A stretch of 64,000 nt of DNA from Dyadobacter subterraneus (GTDB lineage: Bacteria; Bacteroidota; Bacteroidia; Cytophagales; Spirosomataceae): NCBI RefSeq assembly GCF_015221875.1, contig NZ_JACYGY010000001.1:3574501-3638500 (forward strand). The letters are read 5' to 3'. Shown in pieces: positions 29,510-37,823 of the stretch (position 1 is its first letter; each line of letters opens with the position of its first letter). A program made the position numbers and the translations under genes. The notes under the pieces were generated by a model that had not been told where the DNA came from, ran no database searches, and was given only the letters and a program-made list of their open reading frames with translations.

Positions 29510-31012
29510 TTAACGACGTCCGCCGCCACCTCTCATTCCACCACCGCCTCCGCCGCTACGGAAACCACCGCCACTAAATCCACCACCGCCTCTGCTGAAA
29601 CCTCCGCCGTTGGATGGTCTGCTAAAACTGCTTCCGCCATAACTTCTGTTTCCATAACTTTGGCTTGGCGCCATTGAACGTGAGCCTTGTGAATAAATCC
29701 GTCCTTGATTATAACCTCCGCCACGATTAGGTGATGACAACCAGTTTGAACGAGCCATACCCATATTTGGACTGTAATGTCTTCCTGCTGCTCCTATGAA
29801 ACCATTGCTGCGAGGCGAAATAAAACGCCCTCTTGACAAATAGTTATTACGGTAGAAATTACCATAAGTACGATATAAGTGCGGATAATATCTGTAAGCC
29901 CCACCGAAGAACCAGCTTGAAAATCCGAAACTAGGAAATCCATATAAGCCCATTCCATAATACAAACCGCCACCGAAACCATATGCACCAGGATACCACA
30001 TCGCCGAACCATACCATGAAGGGTAACCAAACCAGTATGGGTAAGGGTTATTGTAGATGTTGACAACTTTATCACCGGTTGGTGCAGGATAGCTGTAACC
30101 ATTATTAGCCGAAGCATATTGTTGCTGCGCCTGATTATATTCTTGTTGGGCTTGCGGATCCTGAGCCAGATCATGTTGATAATCTGCTAAATCCTGTTTG
30201 TTTTGAGCTTCAAGTTTGTTATGAAGATCGGCAAGGTCTTGACGAGTTCCATCCGGATCATTTCTGAATTCACGTCCTAAACGGGCTGTAAGATCACTGT
30301 GATCATTCAAAATAGACAATACGTCCGGCATTTCCTGCAAACTTCTGAAAGCACTTTGAGCATCACTGTTTAATGGGCTCACCATATCTTCAAAAGAATT
30401 CATGGCTTGTTGATTTAAATTATCAACCGTTACCAAATCACTGTGATGATTATTGTATAATTTCCAGGCAGATTCTTTTAAATCCGCAGATGCGTTCGGA
30501 ACATTTGATACCAATCCATCGATCTGTTCTCTGGATTGTCGACGTGGCAATGTAGCAAGCTGATGCATCAAATCCGGATAACGGGAAACCTCGTAAAACC
30601 AGTTTTGTTTTTTCTGAGGATAATCCTGGATGGTTGATTGAAAAGCCTGTGATGTATTATCCCGGATTTGGGCAAGTTTGCTCAAAATATCCGGATACTG
30701 CGTTGCAATCAAAATGTCATTTCTGACATCGTCATTATACTGGGCAACCAAAGACTCAAGACTTTGTTGCGAACTGGCCGATTGTCCGTTAGTATATGAT
30801 TGTTGTTGGTTACCATATTGCTGCGGATTAGCATATTGCTGCTGATTTCCGTATTGCTGACTGCCATAATTATTTTGATAATTTTGGCTGTAACCTGTAA
30901 TCGATGCAGTTACTAAAAAGGTAGCTGCAAGCACTGTTGTTGATAAACGAGGTTTAAAGGTATTCACCCCGTTTATTACGATATCGGAATTACCTTTTTT
31001 ATGCGATTTCAT
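29510..31012 (-). CDS. exported low-complexity protein, DUF3300-like, Gln-rich and Gly-rich
   Basis: A 500-residue protein. Residues 22-43 form a signal-like hydrophobic stretch ending YSQ. Residues 44-80 are Gln/Asn/Tyr-rich with YGNQQQ-type repeats. Residues 80-290 are helical, with repeated segments ILIATQYPDILSKLAQI / YEVSRYPDLMHQLATL / LQEMPDVLSILNDHSDL, resembling the DUF3300 helical region. The middle (WFGYPSWYGSAMWYPGAYGFGGGLYYGMG) is aromatic and Gly-rich, and the last ~75 residues are Gly/Ser/Arg repeats. The ends look disordered. Likely a cell-surface or periplasmic structural protein; function unknown. Confidence 0.75.
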   Translation of the reverse strand: MKSHKKGNSDIVINGVNTFKPRLSTTVLAATFLVTASITGYSQNYQNNYGSQQYGNQQQYANPQQYGNQQQSYTNGQSASSQQSLESLVAQYNDDVRNDILIATQYPDILSKLAQIRDNTSQAFQSTIQDYPQKKQNWFYEVSRYPDLMHQLATLPRRQSREQIDGLVSNVPNASADLKESAWKLYNNHHSDLVTVDNLNQQAMNSFEDMVSPLNSDAQSAFRSLQEMPDVLSILNDHSDLTARLGREFRNDPDGTRQDLADLHNKLEAQNKQDLADYQHDLAQDPQAQQEYNQAQQQYASANNGYSYPAPTGDKVVNIYNNPYPYWFGYPSWYGSAMWYPGAYGFGGGLYYGMGLYGFPSFGFSSWFFGGAYRYYPHLYRTYGNFYRNNYLSRGRFISPRSNGFIGAAGRHYSPNMGMARSNWLSSPNRGGGYNQGRIYSQGSRSMAPSQSYGNRSYGGSSFSRPSNGGGFSRGGGGFSGGGFRSGGGGGGMRGGGGRR

Positions 31013-31135
31013 GAGCTGATGTGTTAAATTTGAATACTTTCTTAACCTTTAACATTTCAAAATTACAATGACATTCTGTTGAAATATTGTAGTTAGAGAA
31101 CAAGAATGAAATAATAATAATTTATTTTTTCAAGC

Positions 31136-31168
31136 ATAAAACAGGCATCTTTTTGATGCCTGTTTTAT
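31136..31168 (-). terminator. terminator behind the DUF4136 gene
   Basis: A perfect 14-bp stem (31136-31149 with 31155-31168) around ACAGGCATC / GATGCCTGT with a TTTTT loop and A/T-rich arms; on the minus strand it follows the stop codon at 31186 by 17 nt. Confidence 0.9.
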
Positions 31169-31185
31169 TAATTCAATTCAGCAGA

Positions 31186-31761
31186 TTATCCCTGAACGGG
31201 GAAATCTTTCATAAGTTTTTTCACTCCTTTATTGATTCTTTTTTCCAGATGGTTTGGATTGGTTACATCACCCGTGATTGCCTTTTGCCAGATGATGTTT
31301 CCGGTTTTTGTATCAACAACATCAAGGATTAATGTTCCGTCTGTATTATTGCTGGAAGATGGATATCCGCCGTAACCACCGTAACCATACCCGCCATAGT
31401 AAGGCATTCCGTAACCGAATCTGCCAAAACCCATCATCGGATAGCCCATCATAGGGTAACCACCACCATAATAATTTCTACGAACACGCTGGGTATAGGT
31501 ATGAAATTGCAGAAGTAAATCAGGATTCTGCGTTTCTCTCACTAAACCTTTACCATTTAAAGCTGCGTCAAACGCTTGTTGGATACGTTGGCGGGAATAT
31601 GTGCTGCTGTACATTGGATTCTGATTTTTTTTCATATCCGGTACAATCCAGTTGTAAGTGTGCGCCGTTACGCAACTCATTGTTCTTGGTTTTGAATTAT
31701 TTGCAAAAACCATTGTGCTGAAAATACTTAGCACTGCCAATAGAATCAGGCTCTTTTTCAT
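31186..31761 (-). CDS. exported DUF4136 domain protein with a Gly/Tyr/Met-rich insert
   Basis: A 191-residue protein: signal peptide MKKSLILLAVLSIFSTMVFA, then a DUF4136-type fold (TYNWIVPDMKKNQNP..., IQQAFDAALNGKGLVRETQNPDLLLQFHTYT, LILDVVDTKTGNIIWQKAITGDV, and the C-terminal KRINKGVKKLMKDFP). A 45-residue low-complexity insert of GGY/PMMG/YGG repeats interrupts the domain. Most relatives are lipoproteins; here no lipobox Cys is seen at the signal end. Periplasmic or outer-membrane; function unknown. Confidence 0.82.
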   Translation of the reverse strand: MKKSLILLAVLSIFSTMVFANNSKPRTMSCVTAHTYNWIVPDMKKNQNPMYSSTYSRQRIQQAFDAALNGKGLVRETQNPDLLLQFHTYTQRVRRNYYGGGYPMMGYPMMGFGRFGYGMPYYGGYGYGGYGGYPSSSNNTDGTLILDVVDTKTGNIIWQKAITGDVTNPNHLEKRINKGVKKLMKDFPVQG

Positions 31762-31850
31762 TTTTTTACGATGATTAAATTTTTAATAACTAAAACTGGG
31801 TTTTTATTAAAAATAAACTTTTCATCTGTTTTGGTTGCATGCTGTCTTTT

Positions 31851-31957
31851 GGTCGGACATGCCATCCATTTGGACGAATTCATCTTTCTGTTCGGGCGGA
31901 CCCGCCATTCGTTTGGATGAACACGCCATTTGTTTGGGCGGACACAAGGCCCGCCCC
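31851..31957. repeat. GC-rich repeat: three degenerate 22-bp units plus a terminal hairpin
   Basis: Three related units beginning at 31857, 31900 and 31921 share the pattern ACNYGCCATYYRTTTGG. The last runs into GGGCGG-N9-CCGCCC (31936-31956), a GC-rich hairpin. Composition is far above the AT-rich surroundings. It begins a few bases behind the degP stop codon, so it may serve as the 3' end structure of the degP transcript. The hairpin resembles REP-like elements scattered in some bacterial genomes. Confidence 0.6.
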
Positions 31958-31964
31958 TACCATC

Positions 31965-33479
31965 TCACAAACCAATCGCATAATATTGTGTTTCCTGACT
32001 TCCAGGATATACTCCCTCAATCATTACCCCACCTTTTTTACCTTCTAATGCTTTCATCGCTTGCTGCACGTTTCCAACAGGTGTTTTATCTATTTTAGTA
32101 ATAACGAAACCATCCTGCATATCCGTATTCTGACGGACTTTTCCTGCATTAATTTGGCTCACAATTACGCCTTGTTCAACATCCCAGTTTCTTTTTTGCT
32201 GAGTTGTTAAATCCTGTAATTCGATTCCGAGATTATCAAGTGTCTGAGCAGATTTTTCTGCAACCAGCGTGCCTGTGTTACTTTTTAGGGTAACGGTCAA
32301 CTCTTTTTCAACACCTTCACGATTCACATTCACAACTACTTTATCACTGGGTTTATGCTGCGCGATGGATTCTTGTAACTGAGGAACACTTTCAATCTGA
32401 TGTCCATCAATTTTTGTGATTATATCTCCGATTTTTATCCCTGCTTCGCGAGCGGCACTTTGCTCTGCAAAACTTTCAACACGGACGCCTTCATTCACTT
32501 TCAAATCGTAAGACTTCACTTTTGTGCCATCCACCTCACTGATTCCTACACCCAGGTAACCACGCTGAACTGAACCAAATTTTGAAATATCTTCTACAAC
32601 TTTATGGGCGATACTTGAAGGAACAGCAAATGAATATCCTGCAAATTGTCCCGTCTGACTCGCGATCGCTGTATTGATACCAATCAGATTTCCATTTAAA
32701 TCAACCAGTGCGCCGCCTGAATTACCTGGATTTACAGCTGCATCCGTCTGAATAAATGATTCGACCGGCGCTTTTGAATTTTCTCCTAAAATATTGATAC
32801 TACGACCTTTTGCACTTACTATCCCGGCTGTAACGGTTGAAGTAAGATTAAAAGGATTACCAACTGCCAAAACCCACTGTCCTACTTTTACATTTTCCGA
32901 ACTACCAAAAGATAATGCAGGCAGGTTTTTAGCATCAATTTGTATCAGGGCAATATCCGTGTTTGGGTCAGAGCCAATAACTTTTGCTTTGAAAACCCTT
33001 TTGTCGGCCAAAGTCACTTCCAAAGATTCTGCCCCTTGGATTACGTGGTTGTTTGTGACGATATATCCATCCGGATTGATAATAACGCCTGAACCGGAAG
33101 CTTGTGCTTTTTCACCTCTTCCCTGTCCCTGCGGCCCCTCCTGACCAAATGGACTGCGACCACCAAAAAAGTCCCTCAGTTCATCCGGAACCTGCATTTG
33201 GCTAACATTTCTTTCTGGTTTTAGTGTTGATTTTATATGGACTACCGCCGCTGTGGCTTTTTGTGAGGCAAAAGAAAAATCGGCTGGAATCATGGCTACA
33301 TTGGCGCCTGTATTTTTTTCATCCAAACGGGCTTTAACAACAGGCATGTTGTTTTCAACCCAGCTTGAAATGGTATCAGGCTTGCTAAAATGTTCATATG
33401 CAGCAAAAGAAGAACCTCCCAAAAAAGCAAACGCCAAAGCAACAGGAGCAAGTTTTTTGATATTTTGTTTTTGAAACAT
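31965..33479 (-). CDS. Do/DegP-family periplasmic serine protease (HtrA)
   Basis: A 504-residue trypsin-like protease with two PDZ domains. The N-terminal hydrophobic segment (residues 8-27) is a signal peptide or anchor. Catalytic triad: H145 (TNNHVI), D175 (NTDIAL) and S254 (GNSGGAL). PDZ1 starts near residue 300 (RGYLGVGISEV), PDZ2 near 400. A Gly/Gln-rich linker at 105-125 corresponds to the LA loop. It degrades or refolds damaged envelope proteins. Transcribed alone; a GC-rich repeat follows its stop codon. Confidence 0.95.
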   Translation of the reverse strand: MFQKQNIKKLAPVALAFAFLGGSSFAAYEHFSKPDTISSWVENNMPVVKARLDEKNTGANVAMIPADFSFASQKATAAVVHIKSTLKPERNVSQMQVPDELRDFFGGRSPFGQEGPQGQGRGEKAQASGSGVIINPDGYIVTNNHVIQGAESLEVTLADKRVFKAKVIGSDPNTDIALIQIDAKNLPALSFGSSENVKVGQWVLAVGNPFNLTSTVTAGIVSAKGRSINILGENSKAPVESFIQTDAAVNPGNSGGALVDLNGNLIGINTAIASQTGQFAGYSFAVPSSIAHKVVEDISKFGSVQRGYLGVGISEVDGTKVKSYDLKVNEGVRVESFAEQSAAREAGIKIGDIITKIDGHQIESVPQLQESIAQHKPSDKVVVNVNREGVEKELTVTLKSNTGTLVAEKSAQTLDNLGIELQDLTTQQKRNWDVEQGVIVSQINAGKVRQNTDMQDGFVITKIDKTPVGNVQQAMKALEGKKGGVMIEGVYPGSQETQYYAIGL

Positions 33480-33661
33480 GACTATAAAAGATGATTAAGT
33501 TGAACGATGGATTAACCGACGATTAAAGTGCCTGAATTAAGACCAGCTGAAAACCTTATCAGCTACTTTGCCTCGTTTGTTAATTCAAAATTGCAACATG
33601 ATCCTGTTGTAATCTTGTGGGAATTCTGAAGAGATTTTGAAGTTTTAAAAATTACCTCAAA

Positions 33662-34282
33662 TTAAAAATTGACGCAAATAAATGAAGACGCCAAACTGGA
33701 AAACTTGGGAAATAGTAAACGCTTTACCGACCAGTTATTATAAGCACACATATTGGGAAGTTCCTGCTGAAATTGGCGGTATTTAGACATCAGGAAAGGA
33801 AGATGAGCAATCTGATCAGGCTCTTTGGATCTGGAAGTAAGCCAATCTCTGACACAACCTATTACCGACATGACCTTAAATTCATGCGCCATAGGATCCT
33901 GACTAGCTAAGTCAGAAAGATATATTTTAGAAGAATATCTGTTTCCTTCAAGAAATAAATAGCTTTTCTTTTTTTGTTTACCATTTCCATATTTTTGACA
34001 ACCAATAAATAAATCAAGTTCAAGCGGCATGTTGAGCCTGCCATCTTTATGCTAAACGTCATGAATACCAAACTGACATTCCTGAATCAGGTTGGTTATT
34101 CGTTGTAATCGGTTTTCATCACCTTCAAATTCCAGCGTACATCTGGGTGTAAAGTCACAGGCATGAATTGTAAAAATGATTGCATGAAAGATCTTTTTAA
34201 ACTGCTCATCGAACGGACAATTTATAAAAACACTTTCTTCAAAAACAGGACTTTTAATTATTTTATTTTGACTAACTACCAC
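33662..34282 (-). pseudogene. broken gene for a nucleoside-deoxyribosyltransferase/TIR-like protein
   Basis: Two pieces in the same frame are separated by a TAG codon at 34052-34054. The first (76 residues) holds ESVFINCPFDEQFKKIFHAI and LIQECQFGIHDV; the second begins seven codons later with MPLELDLFIG and runs 122 residues (MAHEFKVMSVIGCVRDWL...). From memory, intact relatives read straight through, with a slightly longer link of the form GIHDxSRxEL...FNMPLELG. The D...N-MP-LELG arrangement resembles the active-site strand of nucleoside deoxyribosyltransferase and TIR-like folds. The stop falls just before that motif, so the gene is probably inactive. First base is 6 bp behind the 124-residue gene. 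Confidence 0.7.
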
Positions 34283-34288
34283 AGAAAC

Positions 34289-34663
34289 TTACTTTTTCAA
34301 AGACCTGTTTAAAGTTGCCAAAACCGCCTTTTCAGCCATTTCCGCAGTTTCCTTGCTAATTGAAGGATTGGCCGCTGCTCTAAATTTCCTGCGTACCGGA
34401 ACTCCAGGGAAAGATTTCGTTCCAATACCAACGGTCAGCTCACCAGAAATTTCATCCCTTTTAATCCAATGCCCCGTGTTAATATTTCTGGTTTGCGAAA
34501 AATTTACACCTTTCCCTAATTTCATAGTACTTCCAAACGAATCCAGCTTTGTTAAAACAGGTGCTTTGTAAATTACAACCGATGTTTTTCTGTTTCTTGT
34601 AGAAATCGATTTTGGTGAAGATTGATGGTAAAAAACACCATCTTCTTTTAGTTCTTTGCTCAT
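34289..34663 (-). CDS. unknown 124-residue protein, partner of the broken gene
   Basis: A basic cytosolic protein with no recognised domain: MSKELKEDGVFYHQSSPKSISTRNRKTSVVIYKAP..., a central LGKGVNFSQTRNINTGHWIKRDEISGELTVGIGTKSFPGVPV segment that may form beta strands, and a helical tail (SKETAEMAEKAVLATLNRSLKK). Its stop codon lies 6 bp from the start of the interrupted gene, so the two form an operon. It could be a binding partner, antitoxin-like or sensor protein of that gene; this is a guess from gene order and size. Confidence 0.65.
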   Translation of the reverse strand: MSKELKEDGVFYHQSSPKSISTRNRKTSVVIYKAPVLTKLDSFGSTMKLGKGVNFSQTRNINTGHWIKRDEISGELTVGIGTKSFPGVPVRRKFRAAANPSISKETAEMAEKAVLATLNRSLKK

Positions 34664-34770
34664 AGTTTACAGCATTAAATTTTAATAATGCCAAAAACTA
34701 CAACAATATTATTCGATACCCAAATCCTAACACATATTTGATTAAGATATTCAAAATCAGCTTAAAACAT

Positions 34771-34802
34771 AAAAAAAGGAAGGTCATAAACCTCCCCCTT
34801 TC
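34771..34802 (-). terminator. probable terminator behind the second kinase gene
   Basis: On the minus strand, AAAGGGGGAGG, a 6-nt loop and CCTTCC form an imperfect stem followed by seven T. The stem is weaker than others in the window, with a bulge. Confidence 0.5.
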
Positions 34803-34832
34803 TCTTTTTATTAGCCATGAAAAATCTTTATA

Positions 34833-36086
34833 TCACCAACTAACGGTCAAAGTATGCCATTCGTGGTCTATCTCATATTTTAAATTTTGTCCGTTCACTT
34901 CACAAATGGTTTTAACCAGCGCAAGACCAAGTCCAAGTGAGGCAGAAACTGTGCTTTCTTTTCTAAAACGTTCAAACAACTGCTCCGGGTTCAAATTCAG
35001 CATTTTTCCTGTATTTTTAACCGAAAAAAATCTTTCACGTAAGGTAATAATAATCTTTCCGTTTTCAACGTTATGGCGGATCGCATTTGTCAATAAATTA
35101 TTAACCAATATTTCTGCGAGCGCCGGATGTATTACCAAACCAACAGATTCCATGTCTGTCTGAATCGATATTTTTCGTTGGACAATCAAATCTTCCAGAT
35201 CCTGCAACTTCCCATTTATAATAGGAACCAGATTCACCGGATCCGTTCCTGCCAGGAATTGTCTGTTCTCTATCTTTGTCAGCAATAATAATGCCTGATT
35301 CAAACGCCCCAATCTATTAGCAGCTTCACTGACACTTGACAATGTAACAAGTTGTGATTCCGTTAAAGTTTCATCCTGAAACAATCCTTCAATTTTTGAA
35401 AGGATCACTGCCAGAGGCGTTTGTATTTCATGCGATGCATTTTCAGTGAATTCTTTGAGATTTTGATACGCCGCAGCAATTCTTTCCGTAAGCTGCGTAA
35501 CAGCCAGATTGAGCTGATCAAATTCCAAAGTTTCCTCTTTCTTAAACTCCAGAGTTTCGTGCTGCTGAATCTGGTATTGATCCAGTTTTCCTAAAGTTTT
35601 GTAGAAAGGTTTCCACAAACGCTCTGACAACCAACTATTTAACAACAGCAAAGAAACCAATAACAACGCAACAATAAATGTAATCGTCATTACAACCGTT
35701 TCCAGTAACCGCTGCCGTTGTAAAAGCATTTTACTGATTGTTATTTTATACCATTGCCCCAATGATCTCTCATAAAAAACCAATTGGCGGTAAGGCTGAT
35801 ACTCATTTTCAGCAAGATTCAACATCGAAGTCTCCCGCATAAAAGGTCTTCCCGGATACTGAACTGGTTGAAGCTGTAAACTATCACCCAACTGTAAAAT
35901 ATACACCGGCAAAGTATCCAGATGCCTCAACTGCCATCGCACTTTCACCTGACTTTGAAATAATTCTTTATTAGCCTCCCTGTCAATCAGATACCTTACT
36001 GAAACATAAAATAACCCCGCTCCCAAAAATAGAACGATCATCGATGTTACCAATTGGTAGCGAAGTATCCGGAGTAATAATCTCAT
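34833..36086 (-). CDS. sensor histidine kinase (paralogue of the one at 20830-22095)
   Basis: A 417-residue membrane kinase: TM1 at about 11-31, periplasmic domain of ~95 residues, TM2 at about 128-150, phospho-acceptor H219 (ENASHEIQTPLA), N box (NLLTNAIRHN) and G box (SLGLGLALVKTI). The periplasmic domain is not similar to that of the first kinase, whereas the kinase core is (for example LLLLTKIENRQF against LLLLSKIENKQF), so the signal probably differs. The start overlaps the regulator's stop by 4 bp. Confidence 0.93.
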   Translation of the reverse strand: MRLLLRILRYQLVTSMIVLFLGAGLFYVSVRYLIDREANKELFQSQVKVRWQLRHLDTLPVYILQLGDSLQLQPVQYPGRPFMRETSMLNLAENEYQPYRQLVFYERSLGQWYKITISKMLLQRQRLLETVVMTITFIVALLLVSLLLLNSWLSERLWKPFYKTLGKLDQYQIQQHETLEFKKEETLEFDQLNLAVTQLTERIAAAYQNLKEFTENASHEIQTPLAVILSKIEGLFQDETLTESQLVTLSSVSEAANRLGRLNQALLLLTKIENRQFLAGTDPVNLVPIINGKLQDLEDLIVQRKISIQTDMESVGLVIHPALAEILVNNLLTNAIRHNVENGKIIITLRERFFSVKNTGKMLNLNPEQLFERFRKESTVSASLGLGLALVKTICEVNGQNLKYEIDHEWHTLTVSW

Positions 36087-36760
36087 TGCTCGCTAAACTT
36101 ATATCCTACTCCGTAAATTGATCTCAGATAATCCGGACAACCCTTATCCATCAGTTTTTTCCTCAGGTTTTTAATATGCGTATAGATAAAATCAAAATTA
36201 TCCATCAAATCCGCATCGTCTCCCCATAAATGCTCAGCGATGGATTCCTTGGTTAAAACCCGGTTTTTGTTAGCGATCAGATAAATCAACAAGTCATATT
36301 CCTTTCTTGTCAAAATTATCTCCTGGCCTTCCACAGCTACAAAATGCTCTTGAGGCTCTATATTTATTTTACCAAAACGTATCTGCTGATTTCCCTGAAA
36401 ATTCCGTCTGCGGATCACAGCCTGCACTCTTGCATTAAGCTCGGAGAGATGGAATGGCTTGGTTAAATAATCATCAGAACCCAAATTCAAACCTTCAATT
36501 CTGTCATCAAGTGAATTTTTTGCAGAAATGATAATGATACCCGTTTCCGGATTCTTGCGTTTCAGTTCACGAACAGCATTCAGTCCATCACCATCCGGAA
36601 GCATTATATCAACAAGCACACAATCGTACTTATATATATTTATTTTTTCAATGGCCGATTCATAATCAGATGCCCACTCGCAAATGAAATTTTCGCGTTG
36701 GAAATAATTCTGAATACTCGTTGCCAGCGCCTTCTCGTCTTCTATGAGTAATAGTTTCAT
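36083..36760 (-). CDS. OmpR/PhoB-family response regulator
   Basis: A 225-residue regulator: receiver with E8-D9-E10, phospho-acceptor D51 (DCVLVDIMLPDGDGL) and DYLTKPF; C-terminal winged helix (LTRKEYDLLIYLIANKNRVL, YGVGYKFSEQ). Same length and layout as the regulator at 22092-22769. Upstream gene is the ThuA-like one (64 bp, same strand). Targets are unknown; nearby envelope genes (degP, DUF4136) are possible ones. Confidence 0.94.
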   Translation of the reverse strand: MKLLLIEDEKALATSIQNYFQRENFICEWASDYESAIEKINIYKYDCVLVDIMLPDGDGLNAVRELKRKNPETGIIIISAKNSLDDRIEGLNLGSDDYLTKPFHLSELNARVQAVIRRRNFQGNQQIRFGKINIEPQEHFVAVEGQEIILTRKEYDLLIYLIANKNRVLTKESIAEHLWGDDADLMDNFDFIYTHIKNLRKKLMDKGCPDYLRSIYGVGYKFSEQ

Positions 36761-36823
36761 AGCCTGATATTTTGTACAAATGAAAGCATGAATTTTGTTG
36801 CAATTCTGTACTTGCGCTTAAAA

Positions 36824-37669
36824 TTACTTTTTCCCAGATCCCAGCCACAAAAGACCGTCAATAATCAACTGATTCTGAGTTTTATTGGCAAATGTGTATG
36901 ACAATGTTTTATTGGTTTTATTTTCATAGTCAATATCGTTATGCCCCATATTCAGATAAAGCATTTTGAAATTTTTATTTGTCCAAACCACAGGATAATA
37001 TCCGCTGTGCCAAATCTCGTGCTGCTTGGGACCAGTTCCTAATGGAAAACTGGTGGAATCAATTGATAGAAGAATTTTGATATCCGGATTTTTACGAAGA
37101 TCATGCTCCCAGCGATACCATTCATTTGGTGAAGAGTTAAATGTTTCAGGAAGGTTTTTTGTGGCCGGATGTTTTCTATCCTCAACTCTCAAAACAGCAG
37201 AAGTTGGCCGCCAGGTATTACTGGCATATTGTCCTGAACCCAAAAACTTTTCATGATACCAATCCCAATCCTGGTTAAAAGCAGACGGAGTCAATGCAAA
37301 TGCTGCAAAATGAAAGCCTATCCAGGCTCCCCCGTTTTCCATGTACTTTTGAAATGCGGCTCTTTGTTCAGGTTTTTCGGGACGTGTGTCCAGGAAAAGA
37401 ACGACCTGATAATTTGAAAGAAATTCAGCATTCAGTTTACTCCAATCGGTCGTAGAATCGTAGGTGAAATTATACTGAGCAGCGATCTTTGGAAAAAATT
37501 TATTCGCCTCATGCATATAACTGATATGTGCCTGATCATTTTTGCCTGTATAGAAGGCGATGACCTTAAATTTTGGCTTTTTATTTTGTGCTTGTACAGA
37601 TGGCACAACAAAAAGTAGAGACACTGAACACAAAAAGATACTTAACGCCCTTTTAAAAAAATCTACCAT
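36824..37669 (-). CDS. exported ThuA-like domain protein
   Basis: A 281-residue protein with signal peptide (cleavage after VQAQ, near residue 28) and one ThuA-like domain, a class I glutamine-amidotransferase-like fold found in many Bacteroidota secreted glycan-related proteins. Visible: KVIAFYTGKNDQAHISYMHEANKFFP, VVLFLDTRPEKPEQRAAFQKYMENGGAWIGFHFAAF, and HEIWHSGYYPVVWTNKNFKMLYLNMGHNDI. The usual catalytic Cys of amidotransferases is not present, as is normal for the family. Role unknown, probably carbohydrate-linked. Confidence 0.85.
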   Translation of the reverse strand: MVDFFKRALSIFLCSVSLLFVVPSVQAQNKKPKFKVIAFYTGKNDQAHISYMHEANKFFPKIAAQYNFTYDSTTDWSKLNAEFLSNYQVVLFLDTRPEKPEQRAAFQKYMENGGAWIGFHFAAFALTPSAFNQDWDWYHEKFLGSGQYASNTWRPTSAVLRVEDRKHPATKNLPETFNSSPNEWYRWEHDLRKNPDIKILLSIDSTSFPLGTGPKQHEIWHSGYYPVVWTNKNFKMLYLNMGHNDIDYENKTNKTLSYTFANKTQNQLIIDGLLWLGSGKK

Positions 37670-37823
37670 ATTACAGAATTGAAGGTTTAGGAATCGAAAA
37701 TATTCGCATGGAAAAACAAATATGATTCAAGTTTCCCAAATTAACAATCTTACAAATTTCTGCACCATTATATTACTTTGGCATATAGTACACGATAGAT
37801 CTATTTCAATGAATTTATCAGAA

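Noticed and set aside
31835..32098. Two plus-strand frames over the GC-rich repeat
   Set aside because: Their repeated Trp/His-rich text simply reflects the DNA repeat and runs into the degP gene antisense.
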